From the NCBI GenBank assembly GCA_020631735.1, contig CM036191.1, positions 43,163,309 through 43,227,308 of the forward strand: 64,000 nt of DNA, read 5' to 3'. Made by a program: the position numbers and the translations under genes. Below, one piece after another: positions 46,826 to 57,659 of this stretch; position 1 is the stretch's first letter; each line of letters starts with the position of its first letter. Source of the DNA: Saccharum officinarum (taxonomy: Eukaryota > Streptophyta > Magnoliopsida > Poales > Poaceae). The notes below the pieces were generated by a model. That model saw only the letters and a program-made list of their open reading frames with translations. It ran no database searches and was not told the origin of the DNA.

Positions 46826-47324
46826 AAAGGCTAAGTATACAAGTAGTACAGACGCGCCTTCACAACAAGCGTCCGCCAGATAGCACATACACGTATAGTG
46901 AAGGACGCGTCTGCTCCAATTACGAATACTACAGACGCGTCTTTACCACACACGTCTGTAAGGTAAAACGCGCCTATAATATGGAATCTAACTACAGATG
47001 CCCCTTATTAAAAAGTGTCTGTCATATAGCACAGATGCGTATAGTGAAGCACGCAGCTGCTCCAATTACGAATACTACAGACGCGTCTTTATTACACACG
47101 TCTGGAGCTCAACACGTGTCTGTGATGTGTCGTCTAACTACAGAAGTTTGTTACAAACACGCGTCTATAATAATTGCTTATTATAGACACGTGTTGATCC
47201 CGCCGGACTGGTGACCCCGATGGTCGACTTTCTACAGACGTGTGTTGGGAACGCGCATCACAGACGCGCATTCTTCCAGGGTCTGTAGGGGGCGCAGGTA
47301 GATATGGCTGTTATTTACATAGTG
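46826..47324. repeat. ACAGACGCGTCT array, probable CACTA-like terminus
   Basis: Many direct and inverted copies of ACAGACGCGTCT-type words. A longer block, CGTATAGTGAAG..CTGCTCCAATTACGAATACTACAGACGCGTCTTTA.CACACGTCTG, occurs at 46892 and again at 47037, so about 150 bp is duplicated in tandem. The right edge reads ACATAGTG at 47324, which could be the end of a CACTA element in opposite orientation. No matching left end or target-site duplication was found. Confidence 0.5.
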
Positions 47325-47477
47325 TAATGTTTCTATACAATTCCTGTGAAATTATTGCGTTTGAAACGTGCTCTTTAATTAAGACATTAACACCTCTTTT
47401 AACCTCGTACTCCCAATTCAAAGACATAACTAAGAAATGAGAAGTAGTTACTACTATCTTGTAATGAAACTTGCAAT

Positions 47478-47816
47478 CAGGGTTTTTTTATCGGTCGAAA
47501 GTCGCCGATATTTCCGAAATTTCCTTTTTATCTCCGGGGTCCGATAAAATTTGATATCAGCCAAATTTTTCCTATCTTTCCTGTTTCTACACAGACAATC
47601 CAAAATCAGCCACGCGATGATCCAACACTTATAATGATTTATTCTTGTTTTGATTTGTGAACAAGTGATGTTTAATATCATAGGAATAGTTTCAAGTCAA
47701 ATTCTACAAATTTTTTGATTTTTTTTTGAATTTGGTCCGATATTTCCGATATATCTTGTTTATCCTCTTTATCCATGACGTCCGATAAATTTTAATTTCC
47801 GATAATGAAAACCTTG
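47478..47816. mobile_element. hAT-type MITE, TSD CTTGCAAT
   Basis: Ends CAGGGTTTTTTTATCGG and CCGATAATGAAAACCTTG are inverted repeats. CTTGCAAT is present on both sides (47470-47477 and 47817-47824), an exact 8-bp duplication. Length is 339 bp. The core holds further CCGATATTTCCGA words in both orientations. It lies in the 3' flank of the cysteine protease gene. Confidence 0.85.
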
Positions 47817-48320
47817 CTTGCAATAAGAGAAAGATTTATTCCGACCAGAGACACTGTTTTATTCAAACCATACATATACATATAAATTCCACACTAATTA
47901 TTTATGTGGCTGTTGCTTACTCGTTTATTTATTTATATTTATTATATATGCTTTGAGTTTGGGCACGTAAGCAACTTAGCGTGCATCTGTCTGCAGTAGC
48001 AGCAGCAGCAGGTGGCGGGCGGCAGGGTCAATTCTTGATGGGGTACATGGGGGATATGTATATGCCGCAGGGACCCTCCTTGGTGCCCACGTCACGCTTC
48101 ATGCGAATGTAGCCATTCTCTTTTTTTTCGAAAACGTGCTATGCACGTGTCTCATTAAGCGATGCGAGAGAATTTAACAACACAGAAACAACGGTGGTTG
48201 TACAACACGGCGAGCTGCCATGTTGTACATACCGGACACTAAACACATGTCGCCGGCTTCAACGGCGCAGCTGTATGTTGTAACTGAACTTGGACTACTT
48301 GGCGACAAATAGAAACCCGC

Positions 48321-49252
48321 GACCTACTGACCGATGGCCAGCAGAAGTGGCGTCAAGCCGTGATAACCAGCGGCGACGTACTCCTCTAGTTCGTCGGTGA
48401 CCGCGCGAAACAGTTGCGCCGTCGACCGAGCCAAACCTTCGAACGTCCTCTTGTTGCGTTCCTTCCAGAGAATCCACGATGTGACTAGAAGCGAGTCGAA
48501 TGCGCGCCGCCCGTCCGCCGGCATGCCCACGCGAGCCTGCAACCACCAGTCGACCAGCGTGGACCCCTGTAACGGTGCAAGGTGTAGGAACCCAGCCGGG
48601 GAGAGCAGCCGAACCCAAAGCTCGCGCGTCACCGTGCAGGAGCACAGAAGGTGGTTAGTGGTTTCCTCCGACTGGTCACAGAGTACACACGTTCCGTCTT
48701 GTTGAAGCCCATGCCGTCGGCGCCGCTCCGCCGTCCACAGCCGGCCGTGGAGGGCAAGCCAGAAGAAGAACTTGACCTTTGGGGGACGATGGCCTTCCAG
48801 ATGAGCTGTGCTCCCGGAAGGGACGCCATGCCGATGAAGAACGCCCGGTATGCCGAGGAGGCGGTGTAATTACCAGTGGCTGACCACTTCCAAACAAAGC
48901 GATCCGGCGTGCGCGGGGACAGTTGCACGAGCTCGACTGCGTCCCATAGCCGGATGTACTCAGCCAGCACGGCCGCAGTTGGAGCCCCGGAGATGTCGCG
49001 CGTCCAACGGTAGTCGTTGAGCGCGTCCCTCACAGAGCGCTCTCCCGCGATACCAGTCGCCGGCAGACTGATGTAGTCGAAGTCAAAGCCCGTTATTTCT
49101 AGGTTCATAGATACAGAGAAATTCTCAATTTTTGACTCTTGCACGCAGACAACAGAGGCGCGCTGCTGCGTGACCACGGTCCTCACGACATTACGTCGTG
49201 CGCGGCTATTAAGACCGCGCACGTTCCAGCAGAGCAGGTGGTTGTTGTTCAT
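48321..49252 (-). pseudogene. LINE ORF2 remnant: endonuclease start fused to zf-RVT end
   Basis: ATG at 49252 opens MNNNHLLCWNVRGLNSRARR, the first strand and catalytic Asn motif of the APE-type endonuclease, then VVCVQESKIE with the conserved Glu. Near 49040 (GIAGERSVRDAL) it jumps to the region after reverse transcriptase (SVRDALNDYRWTRDIS, FVWKWSATGNYTASSAYRAFF) and, after a frameshift near 48780, to the zf-RVT domain (LHGRLWTAERRRRHGLQ, CVLCDQSEETTNHLL..C) and the C-terminal tail (SWILWKERNKRTF) with a stop near 48324. No RT motifs are present. Confidence 0.85.
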
Positions 49253-49289
49253 CGTGAAACAACTTTGCGACAGGGGCTCTGACGAATAG

Positions 49290-49960
49290 CCTAGAGGCCA
49301 GAAACAGCCGGGTGCGAGCACTGGCTGCCGCGACGCCCACGCCCACCGCGCGCGGGGTAGAAGTGGTTCATCGCACTCCTTTTCGATGGTGACAGTGGAA
49401 GGGCGAATGCCTCCCGGAACTTAGCATCGACAGAGGCATCCGTCCTGGGCGCTGGCGCTGTCGATGACCACTTGCTGATCAGCACGCGCTTGGCCTGTCT
49501 CTCAGGGTCAGGGTCGCGGAAAGGTGCCTTCCCCGCCAGGCGGATGCTACGCCGTGGCACCCAATCATCGTTGTGGAAGGAAGCCGTAGGAGGCGGCGTC
49601 TGCAGGATTGGCGCGTCCAGCGGCAACCGGAGGGAGTCCGCGAACGATGAAGTGACCTGGAGGGGCCCGTTCCCGGCAGGGCTGACGGCGTGGGGGGAAC
49701 CAGGCGCTGTGGAGTTACCAGGCGGCGATGCCTGATGCGGCCTCGACGGTGAAGGTGCACGTACTGGTAGCTCCAGTTGGGCCAGGTCGATCATGCGCCG
49801 AACTGGGCTAACGACCGCGTCCCGGCCCAGGGCAAGGTCGAGCTCACACTCAATGCCCAAGGTGGGCCTGAGGAGCACCTTCTCACCTCTAGCACCCGGG
49901 CTGGCGTCAATGATATCCCGCACCGTCCTTGCGCCTCGCGGCCCAGAACGCCGTGGGCCG
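49290..49960 (-). pseudogene. LINE ORF1 remnant
   Basis: Minus-strand remnant rich in Pro, Ser and Arg (LELPVRAPSPSRPHQASPPG, DDWVPRRSIRLAGKAPF, SKRSAMNHFYPARGGRG), the style of the C-terminal tail of plant L1 ORF1 proteins (RNA-binding, nucleoprotein). The zinc-knuckle part is not present; the insert starts downstream of it. The product is inferred mainly from position before the endonuclease ORF. Confidence 0.5.
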
Positions 49961-51267
49961 AGATCAGTGTGTAGCCATTCTCGCCCCAGCTGCTGCCCCA
50001 CGAGTTCTTGACGATCCAGTAGTCGGTGCGGTCCGCCGTGGTTCCGTAGCCCACCACCAGCATCGCGTGGTTCAGCTTCGTCCCACAGGCCCCAGTGAAG
50101 ACGCCCTCCTTGTAGCTCTGGAAGTCGGCGCTGTTGGCGTCGACGCGGACGGACACCGGCTGCTTGTACACGCGAAACTTGAGAGCAGCCTCGTTGGTGT
50201 TGCTCATCAATTTCCTGCTGTTGATCTTCACCACCGGAAGTTTGTTCTGCACGCACGCTCATCATGTAAAAGCTATAATTAGTAGTAGATCGATGGAGTA
50301 CGTACGTATATATCGCCATCCAAATTAATGATCTAGTCTAGGTATATATATGTGCACGCACCGGGTCGAATCTGCAGTCCTGCTTCTCGGCAACGTAGGG
50401 AGGGTAGTACGGAGGGTTCCCGCGATTGTCTACGGCTAACCCGTGGTCGATGGCGTGCTGAAATGCGTCGTACGTGTACCCACCATTACAGTCGCCGTAG
50501 CTGGAGCAGTCGAGCACCTCTTGCTTCGACAGTGTGAGCAGGGTCCCTGTGTTGATCGCGTTGATTCCCTCCACTGAAGCCACCATCGAGAAAGCCCAGC
50601 AGCTACCTGCAAGCATCCCGCCATATCATATCATATCATATAGTACGTATATATAATTTATATATGCTTGTTGGTCGATGTATCTTTGAACCGACGAGCG
50701 AATACATACATACACAACACAAAAAGTACTACGCACGTACCGCACATTCCTTGGTTCTTCGCGGCAGTGACAGCTCCTTTCTCTCTCCAGTCCCACACGT
50801 CCGGCACGTCGCCGGCGGTGACCAGCGTCTGCTCGTCGGACGACGTCACGGCACTAGCGAGGCTGGTGTCCTCGTCCCTGTTGGCGTCCACGTCTTCGGG
50901 CAAGGCACCCGTGTACATGCTGGTGAACTCCTCCAGGGTCAAGTCGGAGAACTGGTTGAGGCCGAGCTTGTACGGCACGTCCTTCCTCTTGTTGAACTCG
51001 TTGATGTATCTAGCGTTCTCCTTGAACGTCTCGAACCTGCGCTCCTTCTCCTCGAGGTCCAGCGACACCGTGTGCACGCTGCGCCACCTCTCGTATAGGC
51101 TCCACATACTCGCCTCGGACTCCAGGTCCTTGTCCGTCAGCGGCACGGCCATGGCTGCAGCCAGCAGCATTGCTGCTGCCAACACAACCCCTTCTGCCAT
51201 CCTCTGCACCTTCATCGTCTCCCTCTATATATATTGTGTTGTGTGGCTACCGTGCTTGTACATGCGT

Positions 51268-51277
51268 CTATTTATAG
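51268..51277 (-). promoter_or_regulatory. TATA box of the cysteine protease gene
   Basis: CTATAAATAG on the minus strand lies about 55 bp before the ATG at 51215, a good position for a short leader. A CA-rich initiator-like ACACAACACAA follows. Confidence 0.7.
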
Positions 51278-51543
51278 AGCTCTCTTGGGGGTGAAAACCA
51301 GGGAACGGTTAAACACCTCTTGACGGATAACCATGCGCGCGTACATGGAGTGTGTTCTAGTCAACGCAGTAATGTATTAGTCAACTCGATGGAAATTCAA
51401 CTCCCGGCCCACGAATTTTGCATAACAAAATGTTACTGCTCTCTCTATCGTCCTAGATACAAAGAGTTTGTTTGTAGAAATTCTCAAACAGATTACCAAC
51501 TTAGTATAGACAAATGACATTTGTACCCCTAATTGGTACTACT

Positions 51544-51858
51544 ACTACTTCGGTCCCAGAAAAAGTGATGTTCTAGGATTTTTCAGACAGATTAGTGAAG
51601 AAAAGAAATGTCCCTAATACCCTTAGTATGTTATACATGCTTCCCTAAAACAAGGACTGTCGCGTGGTTTACTTCCTAATTAAAACACGCTGCATGTAAG
51701 CATGCAGATATCCAAGGCAGGCAACAAACACTTGCGCATCTTAATTGGTAATTTGATGCTAGATCTGTGCGCTAACAACGTGTCTAAAACTCAAAACATT
51801 ATTTTTTCTGGGACAAATTTTAAATCACAGAACATCACTTTTTTTAGACGGAGTGAGT
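51544..51858. mobile_element. Stowaway-type MITE upstream of the protease gene
   Basis: Ends CTACTTCGGTCCCAGAAAAA and TTTTTTTAGACGGAGTGAG, with GTGATGTTCT / AGAACATCAC continuing the inverted match inside. TA stands at both borders. About 315 bp, no ORF. Confidence 0.65.
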
Positions 51859-52905
51859 ATTAGTTGTTATTCCAAGGCAAGACATCTTTTGGTTAGCCGA
51901 AGCATATTAATCACACACATGGACGGACAAGGACACAATAATCACGAATAAACATCCTAATCTAACGCTAGCAAATCGGCCATAAATAGGACAAGTGTCT
52001 CTTAATAAACTCTAATAGTACTTCATTGTGACCTAATGGTATAGCCACATATACCTCAACTTTTATATGTGGACTAAAGAAATCACCAATACGAGCATGC
52101 TGCGGGTCAACTTTTGTATCTTAGTAATAGTAGTATATGGACTAAAGAAATCACCAATTGGACGAAAGAAGATGGTCATTACACGACGCTCGCAGAAAGG
52201 TCGCACTAATGGAAACGAGTTTCCATGGCATCCCCTATGACGTACCATTTGTGGGCCAATTGCCTAGATTATTATTACATATATAAAATTGTCTAGGGAA
52301 ACAGCAGGCCCGCCCGCTTCAATCCATAGGCCGCCTGTGGAAACTAGTTTCTACACGTAGTTTCTTAAAAAAAAGTGGACGACTGATGAAGGCTGTTTGC
52401 AATTGAAAAAATTGTGCCCATGCTTTTGCCATGTAACAGACCACAAATTTGTGCCCTGCTTCAGATTGCAAAAATTCCATCTCTTTTAAACTTCTGTAGA
52501 AACATTTTTTCTTGAGTGAAACATATAGAGATATATGCAAATGAAAGACACCTAAGCATATGCCCTTAACAATGAGTTAATGGTTGATTAAATCGCACTT
52601 GATAAAAATAATATGAAATGGACATGTAGATAGAAGGTTACATAAGTGATCTGGAATTTTAACAGCAGTCAACACTTTACACTACTTAAAAGCATATGGA
52701 AATGAGTTACTAGCCGTCTAAACAAATATTTTACATAGTAGATAGTGAACTGGCAACAGCCAACTATTCAATATGGACAAGGTATATAGTCGAACAAGGT
52801 GCGCTTAATTTATCTGCGACTTGTGTTATGCTATGCTTGGACAAGCAACTTTGGACGGATGGTTCGCACACGGGTTCGTCTCCGATCGTCATCTAGAAAA
52901 CACTG
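51859..52905. other. AT-rich intergenic DNA, no gene recognised
   Basis: Only a short local duplication stands out: TGGACTAAAGAAATCACCAAT at about 52071 and 52138. No ORF has recognisable homology. Confidence 0.5.
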
Positions 52906-53216
52906 AGGCCTCGTTCGTTTGCTCAGAATCTAATACCGGAGCAGATTTCTTCCAGCCTAGGAATGAGTGGAACCGTGCCTGTCACTCATTCCTAGCCCAG
53001 GAACGAGTTGGATCCGGATGATAGGAGGTCTGGTTCTGTTCCGGGCCATGGAGACTAGAAAAAGAGAAGCCAGTTTTGGTTCCAAGCCAGTTTTCGTTCC
53101 AGGGCGGCCCAAAACGAATGCACATTTTATTTCCCATCCGGATTGAAAACGGGCCGCAGCAATCCACCCGAAATAGGCCTGGGAATGGGCCAATCCAGTA
53201 GAAACGATCGAGGCCT
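52906..53216. mobile_element. MITE with AGGCCTCGTTCGTTT ends
   Basis: AGGCCTCGTTCGTTT at the left and GAAACGATCGAGGCCT at the right are inverted repeats. The interior also folds (CCTAGGAATGAGTGG near 52957 against the CACTCATTCCTAG stretch near 52983). About 310 bp. The duplication of target sequence is unclear; the terminus type resembles hAT MITEs of grasses. Confidence 0.65.
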
Positions 53217-53288
53217 GAGTCAGATTAATGTCATCTCAACCAAATTCCATAATAAATTAAGATGCTCAGCTTGTAGATATCCAAGTAA

Positions 53289-55510
53289 GAGGGTGTTTGG
53301 ATCCTTGAGCTAAAGTTTAGCCCGGGTCAAATCGAATGTTTGGATGTCAATTAGGGAACTAAACATGAGCTAATTATAAAACTACTACTTGCATATATAA
53401 GACGTGACTAATTCACGAGCTATTAATCCTAATTAATCTATGATTAACATATGTTTATTGTAGCATCACATGAGCAAATCTATACCTAATAATAAAGAGG
53501 CAAAATTTCGAGCTTTTTTTTCGTCCATCCATTCTTTTCATCCACCCTCCTAACTACCGGTAGTCGAGAGTTTCTTCCGTGTAGGCTTATATGATTCGTG
53601 CTCATAGAGTTACAATAGCTCTTGTCTAGCGTGATACAGAGTCCGATTCCAAAACATATTCTTAATGTAACCTAGATACCTACAAATCCTAATAATCCAA
53701 ATATATCTTAATATGAATAGGAATTTTAAACCAAATACAAAAGGATAAGAGTAGGAATCTGTTTCTAATATTAAACCACATCGAGTAGATTTTTTTTTCC
53801 TATTTTTACCTAGAATCTTGAGACCATGTGCGTTAGGAAGAAGGGCTCCTGGCCGTTCATAAATTTTTCTGACTTATGAGCCTGAGTCCTTGTCAGTCAC
53901 CTATGTTTTTCTGATTTCCTTTTTCTATTCGGATTTTTTAATTTCTTTCTCTCTTTTTCTCTGGTTCCATTTACGTTTAATTATGTTTTATTTTTCCATT
54001 TTGTTTTCTTTATTTTTCACATCACATTCAACTAAGCGTCACGTGTTTCCATTCTATTAATTTTACTTTTCATGTTCAGCTAAATGTGAATGTGAAAACA
54101 GAAATAAGAAAATAACACAATATATTGAACGTTCGTGCATGCTCCACGTTCTGTGGCTTTTTTTCTTCTTTTTCTATTACATGGATCTAGATATATTCAA
54201 CGTTCATGCATGCCGCACGTTCTGTGGCTTTTTATCTTATTTTTCTATTAGATGGATCTGGATTATCTCCTATACATGTATTACATGAATTTTTAAACTC
54301 TCAGCCCTTACTTAACAAATCATTCTGATTAGTAACAAAATTTATTACTATTGGAATCTAGATCAACCAAGGTCCAACTAATCAAAATGTGAACCAAAAT
54401 CTTGAATATCTCCCATTCTTTCTTGTAAATACCAAATAAATAATAAATATATACACGAGCACACCCAGGGGCCACGGGGGTTCTTGACAGTTGAAGGTGG
54501 AAGTCGACCAAGGAGAGTTGCAGATGCCCTCGCGTTGCTCGGGCTAGGCTTCCTACCCCGACCGACGTGAGGAATATTATTCCCCTAGAATTTGACAAAT
54601 GCTATGAATCTCACACGCGAGTAGAGTTGTAGGGTGACAGGCCTTGCCGGACTCTGTCCCCTCACCCTCGTGAGACCATGTCGGCCACTCCCAACTTAGG
54701 ATCACACTCGGGATGTGACGCAAGGCGACAAGGATGGACGCGCGGCGACTGCAAGGACATGCCTAGGCCTGCCGGTCAGCCTCCTTCGGTATGTAGGGCA
54801 CGTCCTTGGTGTGCGTCGGATGCCAACAGGAAGGCGGATCCGAGCACAACACAATGGGAACTCCGGTTCTGACGGTTAGCTCCACACTCCAGTAGAGGAT
54901 GTCAGGGACGCTTCAGGTCTATTGGCCACAACACCAATGAGGAACTACGACTGACACCACCACCAATCAAAGATCCCGACAAAAATAAAAACCCTAGAAA
55001 CTACCTAGAACATTGCTTCCTTGTACTCCTATTGCCTTCCGGTATATCTAGCTCTACCGATACATGTATAGTATGAAACTTTAAGTTATGATGTATTTAT
55101 GAGTAAGTATTTCTATGACTCGCAACGGAAGAAAAAATCTATCAAGACAATATTTTAATTCCATAGACTTAATAGGATATTGTGATACTATTGTCAATAT
55201 TAACTTATATTATAGATGTCATGGTCATCACAAAATACACTATAACTTTAAAATTTTAATAGAAAGAGTAAAAGACAAATATATACGTAACATTCCCATC
55301 CTTATTATTTATTAATGTTTGATAGCTTTTTCTCTCCCGTTGCAACGCACGGGCACTTTTGCTAGTCATAGACTAATTAGGCTTAATAGATTCATCTCGC
55401 GAATTACTCTTTATTTATCTATAATTAGTCTATATTTAATACTCCTAATTAGTATCAAACATCCTATGTGACGGGAACTAAATTTTAGTCATAGGGATCC
55501 AAACACCCCC
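53289..55510. mobile_element. Tourist-type MITE split by a Helitron, TSD TAA
   Basis: GAGGGTGTTTGGATCC (53289) and GGATCCAAACACCCCC (end 55510) are inverted ends with TAA outside on both sides (53286-53288, 55511-55513), as for PIF/Harbinger-type Tourist elements. The two halves, 53289-53478 and 55366-55510, read through as one short MITE with typical GAGCAAATCATAGACTAATT sequence at the join once the Helitron is left out. Confidence 0.85.
53479..55365 (+). mobile_element. Non-autonomous Helitron inside the Tourist MITE
   Basis: Begins TCTATACCTAATAATAAAG and ends CCCGTTGCAACGCACGGGCACTTTTGCTAG, where CCCGT...ACGGG is the expected short hairpin about 10 bp from the CTAG end. It sits between A (53478) and T (55366), the Helitron A/T target rule, with no target duplication. 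It is 1887 bp with no Rep/helicase coding. A GC-richer stretch (about 54460-54960) in an otherwise AT-rich element could be captured host DNA; I do not recognise it. Confidence 0.9.
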
Positions 55511-55571
55511 TAAGAGAATTGTTATGCGTTTTCACTTTAATTCTAGTACCGAAGAAAGAAAAAGGCCTATG

Positions 55572-55581
55572 TATATATATA
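55572..55581 (+). promoter_or_regulatory. Possible TATA box of the NLR gene
   Basis: TATATATATA about 95 bp upstream of ATG 55675; position and context are plausible but AT repeats are common here. Confidence 0.4.
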
Positions 55582-56980
55582 TGCTGCGGTCGACGCTAGT
55601 ACTATCAAGCAACCACTCCACACGCCACCATCAACATCAAGCGAGCGAGCGATAAGAGCACCGGTAGAAGAAGCATGGCAGACCTGATGGGCGTGATGGG
55701 CAGCCTTGTCTGCAAGCTCGGACAGGTACTCAAGGAGGAGCACAACATGCAGATCGGTGTGAAGGAGCGCATCAGCTCCCTCACTCCGGAGCTACAGGGC
55801 GCACAAGCCATGCTTGGCAAGATGGCCGGGGTGCCATGGGATCAGCTAGACGAACAGGTACAGCTCTGGGAACGAGACGTCAGAGAGACGTCCTACGACT
55901 TGGAGGACCTCCTCGACGCCTTCCTTGTGCGTGTCCAGAGCCCTGATTCTGCTGAGCAGGAGAGCTTGCTCAAACCCCTCAAGAAAATGACCAACTTATG
56001 GAAGAAGAGCATGGCGCGCCGCAGTATCATCACTGACATCAAGGACATCATGAGTCATCTCCAGGAGGTGACAGTCCGGCGTCTCAGGTTCAAGGTTGAA
56101 GATATAGTGGCTAGGCCAGCCACTACGTCAACTGTTGATCCTCGTCTCGCGGCCATGTACACACAAGAGAACAAGCTCGTTGGCATCGACAAGTCAAGCA
56201 GTGAGCTCATGTCCATGCTCCGGGAGGAAGATATGTCCAATACCAAGATGAAGATAGTATCAATTTTTGGACCAGGTGGGTTGGGGAAGACACTATTGCA
56301 AAGGCTGTCTACAACAAGCTTAGAGGGGATTATGATTGCGGGGCTTTTACTTCAGTTGGCCGTGGTCCTGACTTAAAGAAAGTCGTCCAGGGGATTCTTC
56401 TGAAACTTGATAAGGAAAAATACATGCGTTTATCAATAAAAAAACAATCAAAAAGTACATGCGTTTCAATTTTGCACTGTTGCATGAAATAAGTCAATTC
56501 ATTGACGAACTTCGAGAGTTCTTGCTTGAAAACAAGAGGTACGCATCAGCTACAGTATTCAAGTTTTCTGTTTGCTGTACTATATATAATACTCCCTCCC
56601 TCCAGTCCCTAATATGTGATGTTTTCGACCTGTCTAACTCAATGATTTAAATGCTTAATAATTTTAAATAACCCACTAATAATAAATTGTCCACATCTTC
56701 CCTTATCAAAGAAAATGTAAAGTACTACCTTTGCATTCATATTACCATATATGCCATTACGGAAGAAAATATAAAGTATATTTATCCAGCTCAGCCTCAA
56801 TAAAAAGAAACATAAATATCTCTCAAATGTCCATATAAGTACTAATAAAGGCTATTACAAAAAATAATTCAATACTTGTAAAGTATGCTATATATAGTTT
56901 TAAATTACATACTTCTACAACAATTAAGTTAAAAAGGAGCATAGTGGTATTTTGTACCATGTACACCAAGTAAACATGTA

Positions 56981-57130
56981 TTCCCACCATTCCAAATTAT
57001 AAGTAGTCATTCTAGATTTTACAGATACATGACTTTTACTATGTATATAGATGGAATATATATCTAGGTGCGTAGCAAATCTATGTATCTAGAAAAGCTA
57101 TGGCGACTTAAAATTTGGAACTGAGGGAGT
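56981..57130. mobile_element. Stowaway-type MITE in the NLR intron
   Basis: Ends TTCCCACCATTCCAAATTAT and AAAATTTGGAACTGAGGGAG, about 150 bp, TA at the left border. The interior (TATGTATATAGATGGAATATA) is very like the MITEs at 6607-6901, so they belong to one family. Confidence 0.7.
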
Positions 57131-57659
57131 TCATATTAGGACAAACATTTATTTTAATAGCTTATCAAGCGTGGATGATGTTCCCTTAATACACAACATA
57201 TATAGCAATAATACTAACAAACCACTTTAAGTTATATTATACAACATGATAATAAATTTCATAAGTTGATAAGGTAATAAATAAGTTTACACATTTTAAA
57301 TGAAGCATTACTTGATGTCAATATTGGTAATTTAATTCTAAGCATTCAAAGTTCAACAAAACAATTATATTACACATATATCTATGTGATAAAAATTTCA
57401 AAACGTTGAGTGCCACCTAGATAGAATGACTATTTATGCTATTGTAAGAACCAAGAGGATAACCTAGGACAAATAATCTTTTATAATAAAATAAAAAATG
57501 AAAATTTTAGATTAAAGATACAAGAATAACTAGAGTTTCCATCTTAACATGTGGATAAAAAATTGCAACAATAAAAAGTTGGAGTTGAACTATAGATCTA
57601 TGATGAAATGGATGCAACAAGAGTTTATATAATTTAAGATTAGTTTTCAACTAAATCCA

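Larger units (their letters stand above)
48121..49969 (-). mobile_element. Internally deleted L1-type LINE, 13-bp TSD
   Basis: TGTAGCCATTCTC is repeated exactly at 48108-48120 and 49970-49982. The inserted 1849 bp end, on the minus strand, in a short A tract (complement of 48122-48129), as target-primed reverse transcription leaves. Order on the minus strand: end of ORF1, start of ORF2 (endonuclease), end of ORF2 (zinc-binding domain after RT). The middle of the endonuclease and all of the reverse transcriptase are missing. The element therefore moved as a deleted RNA using enzymes of a full copy, or was shortened afterwards. It has the same orientation as the protease gene. Confidence 0.9.
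48028..51215 (-). pseudogene. Papain-family (C1A) cysteine protease, split by a LINE
   Basis: Exons on the minus strand: 51215-50741, 50606-50362, 50246-49970, then after the LINE 48107-48028. Introns have GT/AG borders. Without the insert the frame would run 358 codons, normal for the family. Exon 1 gives a signal peptide (VVLAAAMLLAAAMAVP), the I29 inhibitory prodomain with ERFNIN-type spacing (RRFETFKENARYINEFN) and NQFSDLTLEEF. CGSCWAF with the catalytic Cys is formed across intron 1. CNGGY, the catalytic His (KLNHAMLVVGYG) and Asn (WIVKNSWGSSWGENGY) follow. The end piece reads IRMKRDVGTKEGPCGIY...PIKN, with no KDEL. Such enzymes are secreted or vacuolar proteases acting in senescence, germination or defence. 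The LINE sits in the GENGY codons after the active-site Asn, so the C-terminal segment is lost; everything else looks intact, suggesting a recent knockout. Confidence 0.9.

Noticed and set aside
49472..50328. Plus-strand ORFs over the LINE and protease gene
   Set aside because: Antisense shadows of GC-rich exons; the minus-strand reading has domains and splice sites.
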